From the NCBI GenBank assembly GCA_035689095.1, contig DASSMB010000043.1, forward strand, positions 1 through 33,641: a DNA stretch of 33,641 bases. The letters are read 5' to 3'. Positions 24,114-31,924 of this stretch are shown one piece after another. Source of the DNA: JACDDK01 sp035689095. GTDB taxonomy: Bacteria; Actinomycetota; Rubrobacteria; Rubrobacterales; Rubrobacteraceae. The notes beneath the pieces were generated by a model. The model did no database searches, had not been told where the DNA came from, and saw only the letters and a program-made list of their open reading frames with translations. Position numbers and translations under genes: made by a program. Numbering within the stretch: position 1 is the first letter of the stretch; each line of letters starts with the position of its first letter.

Positions 24114-24384
24114 CAGAACAACGAGGCGTAGCCCGCAGGCTTCAGGCCCTTGACGTCTTACACCACTCCGAGGAAAACTTACCGGCGAAAGTTGGTTTCA
24201 CGCTACCAGTCTGGTGAGTGAAAGAGGGTGGGGATCGTTCATCATCGAGCCCGGAGATAGCACTGTCATGGAGACCGCAGCGTGCCTATGAGGATCCCAT
24301 GAGGATGTAAAGCTTTCGGGCTCTCAACGATAATTCGAGCGGGGGGTGAGGTGCTTCCGGGATGGGAGTCGTACTGAGACTCTG

Positions 24385-24474
24385 ATGATATCCGGCAGGC
24401 TGCTTATGGTAAGATTCGTAGACACCACCCACGTCCTGGAGCCCGATGACGGGCGGAGGGACTTCCAGCTTTGA
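24385..24474 (+). other. Possible upstream reading frame in the rho leader
   Basis: ATG at 24385 opens 29 codons (MISGRLLMVRF... to TGA 24472-24474); a second in-frame ATG is at 24406. No strong Shine-Dalgarno precedes either. It may be chance, or a leader peptide whose translation controls Rho access to the leader RNA. Confidence 0.2.
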
Positions 24475-24557
24475 CAGAACCCCGCGGCCGGAGCGCCGCG
24501 AACCCCAGCAACGACGCGCAAGTTTTCCGTGTAGCAGAACAAGAGAGGTAGAGAGGT

Positions 24558-26087
24558 ATGACCGAGTTAGCCACCCTAGAGCGCAAGCGCCTGAGCGACC
24601 TGCACCAGATCGCCTCACAGCTCGGCATCGAGCAGTACCGAAAGTACCGCAAGCCGGAGCTGGCTGAGATGATCTATAAGGTCGCGACCGAGCAGGCGGG
24701 CGCGCAGAGTGCCACCGTGAGCGCCGCGCCACCGGTGGTGCCAACACCGGCGGAGCCACCGGTGCCCGAGCAACCGGCCGCGACTGAGCCCGCGCGGATC
24801 GAGACTCCCTCCAACGGCAACGGTTCCGGGGAGACGGACGGCGGCGTCGCGGTTGCCGACGAGGTCGGCCAGCGGCGGCAGGAGCAGCGCGGCCGGGACA
24901 AAGAAGCCCGCCAGCGGCAGGACCGCCGCCCGGATCGCAGCCGCGACGAGCGGGGCCGTGAAGACCGCGGGGAACAGCCGACGCAGAGCGGGATCCTCGA
25001 CGTGCTGCCGGACGGCTTCGGTTTCCTGCGGACGAGCGGATACAGCCAGAGCAAGGGAGACGTATACGTCTCGACCAGCCAGATCAAACGCTTTAATCTC
25101 AGGCGCGGAGATTACGTGGTCGGCCAGATCCGCCCGGCCCGCGAAGGCGAGAAGTATCCGGCCCTGGTCCGCATCGAGACGGTCAACGGCGAGGAGCCGC
25201 AGAAGGGCAAGCGGCGCCAGAACTTCGACGACCTCACGCCGCTGTATCCGCAGGAGCGGCTGCGCCTGGAATGGAAGCCGAACGACATTGCTCCCAGGGT
25301 CATAGACCTGGTCGCACCGATAGGCAAGGGGCAGCGCGGGCTCATCGTGTCGCCGCCGAAGGCCGGTAAGACGACGATAATGCAGCAGATCGCCCAGTCC
25401 ATCGCCTCGAACTATCCAGACGTCAAGCTGATGGTCCTGCTGGCCGACGAACGGCCGGAGGAGGTCACGGACTGGCAGAGGAGCATCCCCGAGGCCGAGG
25501 TCATCGCCTCGACCTTCGACCAGCCGGCGGAGAACCACGTGGCGGTGGCCGAGCTGGTCCTGGAGCGCGTCAAGCGCCTCGTCGAGGAGGGCGAGGACGT
25601 GGTGGTGCTGCTCGACGGCATAACCCGGCTCTCGCGGGCCTACAACCTCGCGGCTCCGGCCAGCGGGCGTATCCTCTCCGGCGGTGTGGATTCAGCGGCG
25701 CTGTACCCGCCCAAGAAGTTCTTCGGGGCGGCCCGGAACATCGAGAACGGCGGATCGCTGACCATCCTGGCGACGGCGCTCATCGAGACCGGCAGCCGGA
25801 TGGACGAGGTCATCTTCGAGGAGTTCAAGGGAACGGGCAACATGGAGCTCCGGCTCGACAGGAAGCTGGCGAACCGCAGGATCTACCCGGCCATCAACAT
25901 CGAGGACTCCTCGACGCGCAAGGAAGAGTTGCTCATGGAGGCGGGCGAGGCCCAGCGGGTCTGGCAGGTGCGCAGCATCCTCAACGCCCTCGAATCGTCG
26001 CAGAAGATAGAGCTCCTGATCCAGAAGCTCAAGGAGACTCGGACAAACGCGGAGTTCCTGCGCGAGTTGCAGCGCGTTCGAGGATAA
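24558..26087 (+). CDS. rho: Transcription termination factor Rho
   Basis: This 509-residue hexameric RNA helicase ends transcription. The Rho N-terminal helical domain is at 5-45 (LERKRLSDLHQIASQLGIEQYRKYRKPELAEMI). An insertion of about 95 residues follows (49-140), first Ala/Pro/Val, then Arg/Asp/Gln/Gly-rich. The RNA-binding cold-shock fold (GILDVLPDGFGFLRT, DVYVSTSQIKRFNLRRGD) is at 145-205. The ATPase core has Walker A SPPKAGKTT (265-273), Walker B VVVLLDGITRLSRAYN (348-363) and ASGRILSGGVDS, with a GTGNMELRLDR segment near the end. Arg-rich insertions are typical of high-GC actinobacterial Rho and add RNA contacts. The ATG has GAGAGGTAGAGAGG just upstream. A long leader and a good -10 precede it; rpmE follows 106 bp downstream. 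Confidence 0.97.
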   Translation: MTELATLERKRLSDLHQIASQLGIEQYRKYRKPELAEMIYKVATEQAGAQSATVSAAPPVVPTPAEPPVPEQPAATEPARIETPSNGNGSGETDGGVAVADEVGQRRQEQRGRDKEARQRQDRRPDRSRDERGREDRGEQPTQSGILDVLPDGFGFLRTSGYSQSKGDVYVSTSQIKRFNLRRGDYVVGQIRPAREGEKYPALVRIETVNGEEPQKGKRRQNFDDLTPLYPQERLRLEWKPNDIAPRVIDLVAPIGKGQRGLIVSPPKAGKTTIMQQIAQSIASNYPDVKLMVLLADERPEEVTDWQRSIPEAEVIASTFDQPAENHVAVAELVLERVKRLVEEGEDVVVLLDGITRLSRAYNLAAPASGRILSGGVDSAALYPPKKFFGAARNIENGGSLTILATALIETGSRMDEVIFEEFKGTGNMELRLDRKLANRRIYPAINIEDSSTRKEELLMEAGEAQRVWQVRSILNALESSQKIELLIQKLKETRTNAEFLRELQRVRG

Positions 26088-26193
26088 CGACGCCGAGCGA
26101 GGCTCGGGTACGGGACTGATCGTGTCCGAGCTTCTCTCCCTTTACAGAAGTAATAAACTATGGAAGCAGACGTTTGAGAAGCGGAGGTTTTAG

Positions 26194-26409
26194 ATGAAGA
26201 CTGGGATACATCCCGAGTACACGACGACGCTGGTGCATTGCGGATGCGGCAACGAGTTCGAGACGCGTTCGACGGCTGGAGGCACGATCACGGTGGACGT
26301 GTGCTCCGTGTGTCACCCGTTCTACACCGGCAAGCAGCGCATAGTCGACACCGGCGGCCGGGTGCAGCGGTTCGAGAACAGGCGTCAGGCCCGCCAGAAC
26401 CGGAAGTAG
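26194..26409 (+). CDS. rpmE: 50S ribosomal protein L31 (zinc type)
   Basis: This 71-residue L31 carries four cysteines, Cys16, Cys18, Cys37 and Cys40 (HCGCGNEF and VCSVCHPF), the zinc-binding C+ type. It starts MKTGIHPEY and ends with a basic QRFENRRQARQNRK tail. ATG follows GCGGAGG by eight bases. The 106-bp gap after rho contains only a short hairpin CCGAGC-gag-GCTCGG (26093-26107) without a T-tract, so rpmE may be read through from rho or have its own weak promoter. The rho-rpmE order is widely conserved. A non-zinc paralogue, used under zinc starvation elsewhere, is not in the window. Confidence 0.97.
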   Translation: MKTGIHPEYTTTLVHCGCGNEFETRSTAGGTITVDVCSVCHPFYTGKQRIVDTGGRVQRFENRRQARQNRK

Positions 26410-26420
26410 GGCGCCCGGCA

Positions 26421-27335
26421 GTGCGGGTCGGTGGACAGGCGATAATGGAGGGCGTCCTGATGCGCTCCCCCAACTTCTGGGGGATGGCGGTCAGGACGCC
26501 CTCCGGCGACGTGGACATCCGGGCGGAGCAGTTCCGCTCGGTCACGCGCCGCAACAAGCTCTTCCGGCTGCCGATCGTGCGCGGGGCGCTCTCGCTCGGC
26601 GAGACGCTCTGGCTCGGGATGAAGGCCCTCACGCTCTCGACCAACATCGCGCTCGGAGAGGAAGAAGACCTCTCTAAGAAGGAGATCGCCGGCACGCTGC
26701 TCTTCGGGCTCGTGCTCGGTTTTCTGCTGTTTCTGGCGGCCCCGGTCTTCGGGACGAAGGGACTCGGAGCCCTGCTCGGGAACAGCATCGAGAACCCGGT
26801 TCTCTTCAACCTCATAGAGGGGACGCTCAGGATCGGGTTCTTCATGCTCTACCTGGTGGGGATTACGGCGATAAGCAAGGACATCAAGCGCTTCTTCGCC
26901 TACCACGGCGCGGAGCACAAGGCGATAAAGGTGTTCGAGCGGGGCGAGGAGCTTGTCCCGGAGAACGCGCGCAAGCTGGACACGAGCCACGTCCGCTGCG
27001 GCACGAGCTTCGTACTGTACGTGCTGGTGTTGAGCATCCTGGCGTTCTCGTTGCTCGGCGTTGAGGGCTGGTTCTACATGCTCGCGAGCCGGGTGGTAGT
27101 CATTCCGCTGGTGGCGGGGATCGCTTTCGAGTTCATCATGTGGAGCGCGAAGCACCAGGACAGCTCCATAGTGCGCGCCCTGACGTGGCCGGGGCTGCAG
27201 CTCCAGAAGCTGACGACGAGGGAGCCCGACGACAGCATGGTCGAGGTGGCGATGGCATCGCTCAAGAAGGTGCTCTCGATGGAGAACGAGGCGAAGATAG
27301 CGCCCAACGAGGCGACGAACAAGCTGGTGATCTAG
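26421..27335 (+). CDS. DUF1385 family membrane protein (YqhQ-like)
   Basis: This ~304-residue integral membrane protein begins VRVGGQAIMEGVLMRSPNFWGMAVR, the DUF1385 N-terminal hallmark. Four hydrophobic segments follow: TLLFGLVLGFLLFLAAPVF, IGFFMLYLVGITAI, FVLYVLVLSILAFSLLGV and VVVIPLVAGIAFEFIMW. Between them lies the conserved FFAYHGAEHKAIKVFERGEEL and the DTSHVRCGTSF cysteine loop. The HGAEHK and RCG motifs look like a metal or catalytic site, but the family has no assigned activity. The GTG 26421 is 11 bp after the rpmE stop and just before the conserved GGQAIMEG; in-frame codons further upstream overlap rpmE. prfA starts one base after its stop. A DUF1385 gene beside prfA/prmC is common in Firmicutes and actinobacteria. 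Confidence 0.85.
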   Translation: MRVGGQAIMEGVLMRSPNFWGMAVRTPSGDVDIRAEQFRSVTRRNKLFRLPIVRGALSLGETLWLGMKALTLSTNIALGEEEDLSKKEIAGTLLFGLVLGFLLFLAAPVFGTKGLGALLGNSIENPVLFNLIEGTLRIGFFMLYLVGITAISKDIKRFFAYHGAEHKAIKVFERGEELVPENARKLDTSHVRCGTSFVLYVLVLSILAFSLLGVEGWFYMLASRVVVIPLVAGIAFEFIMWSAKHQDSSIVRALTWPGLQLQKLTTREPDDSMVEVAMASLKKVLSMENEAKIAPNEATNKLVI

Positions 27336-27336
27336 G

Positions 27337-28452
27337 TTGGACAATCAGGTAGTGAAGCTGGCCGAGGAGACGCTCGGCCGATACAACGCGCTGACCGAGG
27401 AGCTCTCGGACCCGAACATCTTCAACGACCAGAACCGTTACCGGGAGGTCGCGAAGGAGCACGCGCGCATGAAACGTGGGGCCGAGATCTCTCAGGGCTT
27501 GCTCGACTCCATAGAGGAGGAGCGTGAGGCGCGGGAGTTGATCCCGACCGCCGCCGATGCCGAGGAGCGGGAGTTCTTCACCGCCGAGGCACGGGCGGCG
27601 GAGGAGCGCATCGAGGAGCTTTCCGAGAAGATCCGGGCCGAGCTAATAGACCGCGACCCGAACGACGATAAGGACGTGATCATCGAGATCCGGGCCGGCA
27701 CCGGTGGCGACGAGGCCGCTCTCTTCGCGGGCGAGCTTCTGGATATGTACACCCGGTACGCCGAACGTCTACGCTTCAAGCACCGCACTCTCTCCTCCAG
27801 CCCGGCGGAGGTCGGTGGCTACAAGGAGGTCGCGGTGGAGATAGAGGGCGACAGAGCCTACTCGGTCTTCAAGCACGAGGGTGGAACTCACCGCGTGCAG
27901 CGCGTCCCGAAGACCGAGAGCCAGGGACGTATCCACACCTCGACGGCGACGGTCGCCGTACTCCCCGAGGCGGAGGACGTGGAGGTGGAGGTCAACCAGG
28001 GCGACCTGGAGATAGACGTTTACCGCTCCAGCGGTCCCGGCGGCCAGAGCGTGAACACGACGGACTCGGCAGTCAGGATCACGCACAAGCCGACCGGACT
28101 CGTGGTCACGTGCCAGAACGAGAAGAGCCAGCTCCAGAACAAGGAGCAGGCGATGAAGATCCTCAAGTCCCGCTTGCTGGAACGTGAGATGCGAGAGAGG
28201 GCCGAACAGGAGGGAGCGATGCGCCAGGCTCAGGTCGGCTCCGGGGATCGCTCGGCGAAGGTTCGTACCTATAACTTCCCGCAGGGCCGCATCACCGACC
28301 ACCGCGTAGGCGTGACCTCTCATAACCTGGAAGCCACGCTGGGAGGCGACCTGGAGGAGTTCACCCAGGCCCTCGCCGCCAAGGAGCGCTCCGACAAGCT
28401 CGCCGCCGAGGCGAACGGCTCCGGTCCGTCCGGCAACGGGGCGTCCGGCTAA
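27337..28452 (+). CDS. prfA: Peptide chain release factor 1
   Basis: This 371-residue release factor reads UAA and UAG and triggers peptide release. The GGQ motif that enters the peptidyl-transferase centre is in SSGPGGQSVN (231-240). The stop-codon-reading PxT tripeptide is PKT at 191-193, inside RVPKTESQGRIHTST, which marks RF1 rather than RF2 (SPF). Domain 1 is the N-terminal coiled helix region (1-100), and IEIRAGTGGDEAALFAGEL lies at 116-134. The start is TTG, one base after the DUF1385 stop, right before the conserved DNQVVKLAEE. prmC, whose product methylates the GGQ glutamine, starts 3 bp downstream. Its Ser/Gly-rich tail is slightly longer than usual. Confidence 0.97.
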   Translation: MDNQVVKLAEETLGRYNALTEELSDPNIFNDQNRYREVAKEHARMKRGAEISQGLLDSIEEEREARELIPTAADAEEREFFTAEARAAEERIEELSEKIRAELIDRDPNDDKDVIIEIRAGTGGDEAALFAGELLDMYTRYAERLRFKHRTLSSSPAEVGGYKEVAVEIEGDRAYSVFKHEGGTHRVQRVPKTESQGRIHTSTATVAVLPEAEDVEVEVNQGDLEIDVYRSSGPGGQSVNTTDSAVRITHKPTGLVVTCQNEKSQLQNKEQAMKILKSRLLEREMRERAEQEGAMRQAQVGSGDRSAKVRTYNFPQGRITDHRVGVTSHNLEATLGGDLEEFTQALAAKERSDKLAAEANGSGPSGNGASG

Positions 28453-28455
28453 CCC

Positions 28456-29322
28456 GTGCGTACCGGCGCTGTGAGCGCCCGCGAGCTCTCCCGAGAGGCC
28501 GCTGATAGGCTGAGACAGGCCGGAGTACCCGAGCCCGACGCATCCGCCGAAGTCCTCCTATCCGAGTTGCTCGGGACCGGGCGCGGAGAGCTGGTACTCT
28601 ACGAACGGCCGCTCGACGAAGGCCAGCGAGCGCTATACGAAGCCTGGATCTCCCGCCGCATCCAGCGCGAGCCCGTGCAGCGCATCCTCGGTTATGCCTA
28701 CTTCCGAAACATCAAGCTGGAACTGGACGAGCACACGCTCATACCGCGCCCCGACACCGAGAGCGTCGCGGAGGCGGCGCTACAAGCGATTGATGCTCGC
28801 GGTGGCTCATGCCGCGTCCTCGACATCGGCACCGGCTCCGGGGCTATCGCGATCTCCGTCGCCCAGGAACGTCCCCGATGCGACGCGTACGCCTCCGATA
28901 TCTCCGAACGCGCCGTGACGCTCGCCCGCCGCAACGCTGAGGCTGCCGGGGCGCAGGTCCACTTCCTGCAGGCGGATGTGGGGTTCGGGCTGGAGGGTCT
29001 CGCGGGGAGCATAGATGTGCTCGTCTCGAACCCGCCTTACGTGAGGAGCGGAGACATCCGCGGGCTCGCGCCGGAGGTTCGGGACTGGGAACCGCATGCC
29101 GCGCTCGATGGCGGCCCGGACGGGTTGCGCTTCTACCGCCGGATCTTCACCGAAGCCCCGTTCCTGCTGGTTCCCGGCGCGGACGTGGTGGTGGAAGTAG
29201 GGGACGATCAGGCAGAAGCGGTACTCGGGCTCGGGCGCGAGGCGGGGTTTGTCCCGGTGGGGGTAGGCCGGGATCTCGCCGGGTCGCCCCGGATTGCCCT
29301 CCTACGCTGGGATGGCGTGTGA
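28456..29322 (+). CDS. prmC: Release factor glutamine methyltransferase PrmC
   Basis: This 288-residue SAM-dependent enzyme methylates the glutamine of the GGQ motif in release factors 1 and 2. An N-terminal helical domain (1-85) includes REPVQRILGYAYF. The Rossmann domain holds the SAM loop VLDIGTGSGAIAISVA (121-136), ASDISERAVTLARRNA and the catalytic NPPY in VSNPPYVRSGDI (190-201), which clamps the glutamine amide. A GPDGLRFYRRI segment near the end is also family-typical. The start is GTG, 3 bp after prfA, so enzyme and substrate are co-translated. The stop overlaps the next start (GTGTGA). Confidence 0.96.
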   Translation: MRTGAVSARELSREAADRLRQAGVPEPDASAEVLLSELLGTGRGELVLYERPLDEGQRALYEAWISRRIQREPVQRILGYAYFRNIKLELDEHTLIPRPDTESVAEAALQAIDARGGSCRVLDIGTGSGAIAISVAQERPRCDAYASDISERAVTLARRNAEAAGAQVHFLQADVGFGLEGLAGSIDVLVSNPPYVRSGDIRGLAPEVRDWEPHAALDGGPDGLRFYRRIFTEAPFLLVPGADVVVEVGDDQAEAVLGLGREAGFVPVGVGRDLAGSPRIALLRWDGV

Positions 29323-29888
29323 AGTACGTGGCCGTGCGCGAGGCGGCGGACGTGCTGCGGAGAGGCGGAGTGGCGCTGGTGCCTACCGAGACGGTTGTGG
29401 GGCTGGTGGCGGCGGATTCCGGCTTCAGCAGGCTGTGGGAGATCAAAGGCCGGGACGCGGGCAAACCTATCGCGCTGCTCTGCGAATCAGCGGATCAGGC
29501 GTTCTCGCTCGCACGCGAAACGCCGCCGCTAGCCAGAGCACTCGCCGCCGCGTACTGGCCCGGTCCGCTGACGCTCGTACTTGATGCCCCCGAGGGAGGT
29601 ACTGTCGGGGTCCGGGTGCCGGACGGAAGTGCTGTGCGCGAGTTGCTCGCCGTCTATGGCGGACCGCTCTACGCCACCAGCGCCAACATATCCGGCGGCC
29701 CCGATGTGCGGAACATCGAGCAGGTTGATCCGGTCGTGGCTTCGGCGGTGGATGTGGCGGTGAGAGGCGAGCCGGGCACGGGAGAGGCTTCGGCGGTCGT
29801 GGACCTTTCGAGCGGCCAGGTGAGGCTCCTGCGGCCGACGGAGGATCTCTCGGAGGCGAGGTTGCGCCGGTTTGCGGAACTGGAGTAG
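29319..29888 (+). CDS. tsaC: Threonylcarbamoyl-AMP synthase (TsaC/Sua5/YrdC family)
   Basis: This 189-residue YrdC-domain enzyme makes threonylcarbamoyl-AMP from threonine, bicarbonate and ATP, the first step to t6A37 in ANN-decoding tRNAs. Motifs are ALVPTETVVGLVA (19-31), with the PTET nucleotide-threonine loop, KGRDAGKPIALL (43-54), PGPLTLVLDA, VGVRVPDGSAVR, and YATSANISGG with PD after it (117-128). It lacks the C-terminal Sua5 domain, so it is the short TsaC type. The start GTG overlaps the prmC stop. prfA-prmC-tsaC is a conserved translation-quality cluster; the other t6A genes (tsaB, tsaD, tsaE) are outside the window. Confidence 0.94.
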   Translation: MKYVAVREAADVLRRGGVALVPTETVVGLVAADSGFSRLWEIKGRDAGKPIALLCESADQAFSLARETPPLARALAAAYWPGPLTLVLDAPEGGTVGVRVPDGSAVRELLAVYGGPLYATSANISGGPDVRNIEQVDPVVASAVDVAVRGEPGTGEASAVVDLSSGQVRLLRPTEDLSEARLRRFAELE

Positions 29889-29905
29889 ATGCCGGACACA
29901 ACGGT

Positions 29906-29934
29906 TTGAGGGCGTCCGGCGCAGCGTTTATACT
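29906..29934 (+). promoter_or_regulatory. Housekeeping promoter of glyA
   Basis: TTGAGG (29906-29911), 17 bp, TATACT (29929-29934): good -35 and -10 hexamers with ideal spacing, 18 bp after the tsaC stop. It predicts a start near 29941 and a leader of about 120 nt. Confidence 0.75.
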
Positions 29935-29940
29935 CTGCAA

Positions 29941-30060
29941 AGTTGCCAGGCCGGTAGGGAGGATGCGGGGACATAGAAGCCCCTCGATATCGCTCACAGC
30001 CACCAGCATTCCGTCGGCGGAACGCCGATCGCTTTCCCAACCCCGAGCGGAGGTAGTTAG
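29941..30060 (+). promoter_or_regulatory. glyA 5' leader with hairpins
   Basis: The ~120-nt leader holds GGGG (29967-29970) pairing with CCCC (29980-29983), the palindrome CGATATCG (29985-29992), and a tight hairpin TCGGCG-gaa-CGCCGA (30015-30029) ahead of the GGAGG ribosome site (30050-30054). It matches no riboswitch I can name. Confidence 0.4.
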
Positions 30061-31284
30061 ATGATAGGCCCGTACACCGAGGTTGTAGATTCCGAGGTCC
30101 AGGATGCGCTCGACGGCGAGCTTCAGCGCCAGCGCACCACCATCGAGCTTATAGCGAGCGAGAACTTCGCTTCCCCGGCGGTCCTCGCGGCGCAGGGCTC
30201 GGTCCTGACGAACAAGTACGCCGAGGGTTATCCGGGAAAGCGTTACTACGGCGGCTGCGAGCAGGTGGATAAGGTCGAGGTACTCGCCATCGAGCGGGCG
30301 AAGCAACTGTTCGGCGCGGATCACATCAACGTTCAGCCCCACTCCGGCAGCCAGGCGAACGAGGCGGCCTACGCGGCGCTCATAGATCCTGGCGACGAGG
30401 TTCTCTCGATGGACCTGGCGCACGGCGGACACCTGACGCACGGAATGAAGATCAACTTCAGCGGCCGCACCTATGACTTCGCCCACTACGGCGTCGGCGA
30501 AGACGGCTACATCGACTACGATCAGGTACGGGACATCGCCCTGCGCCACAAGCCGCGCCTCATCCTGGCCGGGGCCAGCGCCTACCCGCGTGTCATAGAC
30601 TTCGAGAAGTTCCGCGAGATCTCCGACGAAGTCGGGGCCTTTTTCCTGACGGACATGGCCCACATCGCCGGGCTGGTCGCCGCCGATGTCCACCCCTCGC
30701 CGATACCGCACTGCGAGATAGTGACCACCACCACCCACAAGACGCTGCGGGGCGCTCGCGGCGGCATGATCCTCTGCCGCGAGGAGTTCGCGAAGAAGGT
30801 CAACAGCCGCGTCTTCCCCGGCATGCAGGGCGGTCCGCTCATGCACGCCATAGCCGGGAAGGCCGTCGCGTTCGGCGAGGCCCTCCAGCCGGAATTCAAG
30901 GACTACGCCCGCAGGATCGTGGATAACTGCCGGGCGATGGCTGAAGGCCTCCTCGAAGGCGGCATAAATCTCGTCTCCGGCGGCACGGACAACCACCTGA
31001 TCCTGGTGGACCTGCGAGGGAGCGGCACGAACGGCAAGGAGCTCGAAGAGAAGCTGGAGTCCATCGGCGTTACCTGCAACAAGAACATGGTCCCGAACGA
31101 CCCGGAGCCGCCCACGGTCACCAGCGGCGTCCGGCTCGGGACTGCGGCGATGACGACCCGTGGCATGGGCGAGGACGAGATGCGCGAGATCTCCGACATA
31201 ATAGTCCGGGCTGCGCGCGGAGAGGTCGAGGGTCTGCGCGACCGGGTGGCCTCGCTCACCGACGCTTTCCCGCTCTATGAGTGA
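30061..31284 (+). CDS. glyA: Serine hydroxymethyltransferase
   Basis: This 407-residue PLP enzyme interconverts serine and glycine with tetrahydrofolate, supplying one-carbon units. Key sites are ELIASENFAS (29-38), YAEGYPGKRYYGGCE (53-67), VQPHSGSQAN (91-100), the PLP-contacting Asp198 and His201 in FLTDMAHIAGL, and the Schiff-base Lys227 in TTTTHKTLRGARGG. Length is standard. ATG follows GGAGG by six bases. It has its own promoter and leader, so it starts a second transcription unit within the conserved block; upp overlaps its last 8 bases. Glycine made here would link to C1 metabolism for thymidylate, for which the nearby dCMP deaminase supplies dUMP (inference). Confidence 0.97.
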   Translation: MIGPYTEVVDSEVQDALDGELQRQRTTIELIASENFASPAVLAAQGSVLTNKYAEGYPGKRYYGGCEQVDKVEVLAIERAKQLFGADHINVQPHSGSQANEAAYAALIDPGDEVLSMDLAHGGHLTHGMKINFSGRTYDFAHYGVGEDGYIDYDQVRDIALRHKPRLILAGASAYPRVIDFEKFREISDEVGAFFLTDMAHIAGLVAADVHPSPIPHCEIVTTTTHKTLRGARGGMILCREEFAKKVNSRVFPGMQGGPLMHAIAGKAVAFGEALQPEFKDYARRIVDNCRAMAEGLLEGGINLVSGGTDNHLILVDLRGSGTNGKELEEKLESIGVTCNKNMVPNDPEPPTVTSGVRLGTAAMTTRGMGEDEMREISDIIVRAARGEVEGLRDRVASLTDAFPLYE

Positions 31285-31924
31285 GACGAAGCCCCTGGCA
31301 GAGAACTTCCACCTGGTCGATGGCCCACTGAGCCGCCACAAGCTTGCCGTCCTGCGCGACGAGAAGACGCGCACGCCGGACTTCCGGCAGGCGATGAAGG
31401 AACTGGCGCTGATCATGGTCGCCGAGGCCACCCGCGATATGCCGACCCGCACGGCGAGTATCCGCACCCCTCTGCAAGAGACGGAGGTCGAGGAGATCTC
31501 CGGCCCGGTCTGCCTCGTCCCGGTCCTGCGAGCCGGCCTCGGGATGCTCGACGGGGCCCTCGCCCTGCTCCCGACGGCCACGGTCGGTTTCATGGGACTC
31601 TTCCGTGACGAGGAGACCGCCCTGCCGGTCGAGTACTACGTGAACTTGCCAACCAACCTGGAGGATTATCTCGTCCTGGTCCTCGACCCGATGCTCGCCA
31701 CGGGCGGGAGCCTTTCGGCGACGCTGGACAAGCTCAAGGAGTACGGGGCGACCTGGATCTCCTGCCTCCACGCCGTCTCCGCCGTGCCGGGCGTCGAGCG
31801 CGTCACCCGCGAGCACCCCGACGTTCAGTTCTACACCGCCGCTCTCGACCCGGAACTGAACGACGCCGCGTTCATCGTGCCGGGCCTCGGCGACGCGGGG
31901 GACAGGCTCTATGGAACCCTTTAA
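31277..31924 (+). CDS. upp: Uracil phosphoribosyltransferase
   Basis: This 215-residue salvage enzyme makes UMP from uracil and PRPP. The PRPP-binding loop is VLDPMLATGGSLSATL (135-150), VPVLRAGLGMLDG (81-93) is the second family motif, and the C-terminal uracil-binding end is PGLGDAGDRLYGT. The ATG overlaps the glyA stop, and the gene's last 14 bases overlap the dCMP deaminase start, so glyA-upp-dcd-type deaminase are tightly coupled. The glyA-upp order is conserved in Bacillus, where the ATP synthase operon follows. Confidence 0.97.
   Translation: MSETKPLAENFHLVDGPLSRHKLAVLRDEKTRTPDFRQAMKELALIMVAEATRDMPTRTASIRTPLQETEVEEISGPVCLVPVLRAGLGMLDGALALLPTATVGFMGLFRDEETALPVEYYVNLPTNLEDYLVLVLDPMLATGGSLSATLDKLKEYGATWISCLHAVSAVPGVERVTREHPDVQFYTAALDPELNDAAFIVPGLGDAGDRLYGTL

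Larger units (their letters stand above)
24088..24557 (+). promoter_or_regulatory. Long structured 5' leader of rho
   Basis: These 470 bp hold no convincing gene and are clearly less GC-rich than both neighbours. TATAAT near the left end suggests that nearly all of it is transcribed ahead of rho. Predicted stems: AACTT/AAGTT (24176-24180 with 24189-24193); TTTCAC/GTGAAA enclosing ACCA-gtc-TGGT (24196-24223); CCGG(g)AT/ATCCGG (24357-24395) enclosing GAGTC/GACTC (24366-24382); and CGCGGC/GCCGCG (24483-24500). A 29-codon ATG frame (24385-24474) lies within. Long leaders on rho commonly serve autoregulation by Rho itself. I recognise no known riboswitch or T-box. Confidence 0.6.

Noticed and set aside
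24176..24500. Known riboswitch, T-box or 6S-like RNA in the rho leader
   Set aside because: None of the conserved sequence blocks of these classes could be found by eye.
24286..24759. 157-codon minus-strand frame across the rho leader and rho start
   Set aside because: No motifs, and it runs into the conserved Rho N-terminal domain; the leader is better explained as RNA.
26093..26107. CCGAGC-gag-GCTCGG hairpin after rho as a terminator
   Set aside because: Only 6 bp with no T-tract, and rpmE has no strong promoter of its own, so read-through is as likely.
29467..31593. 708-codon minus-strand frame opposite tsaC, glyA and upp
   Set aside because: Shadow frame crossing a promoter and three conserved genes.
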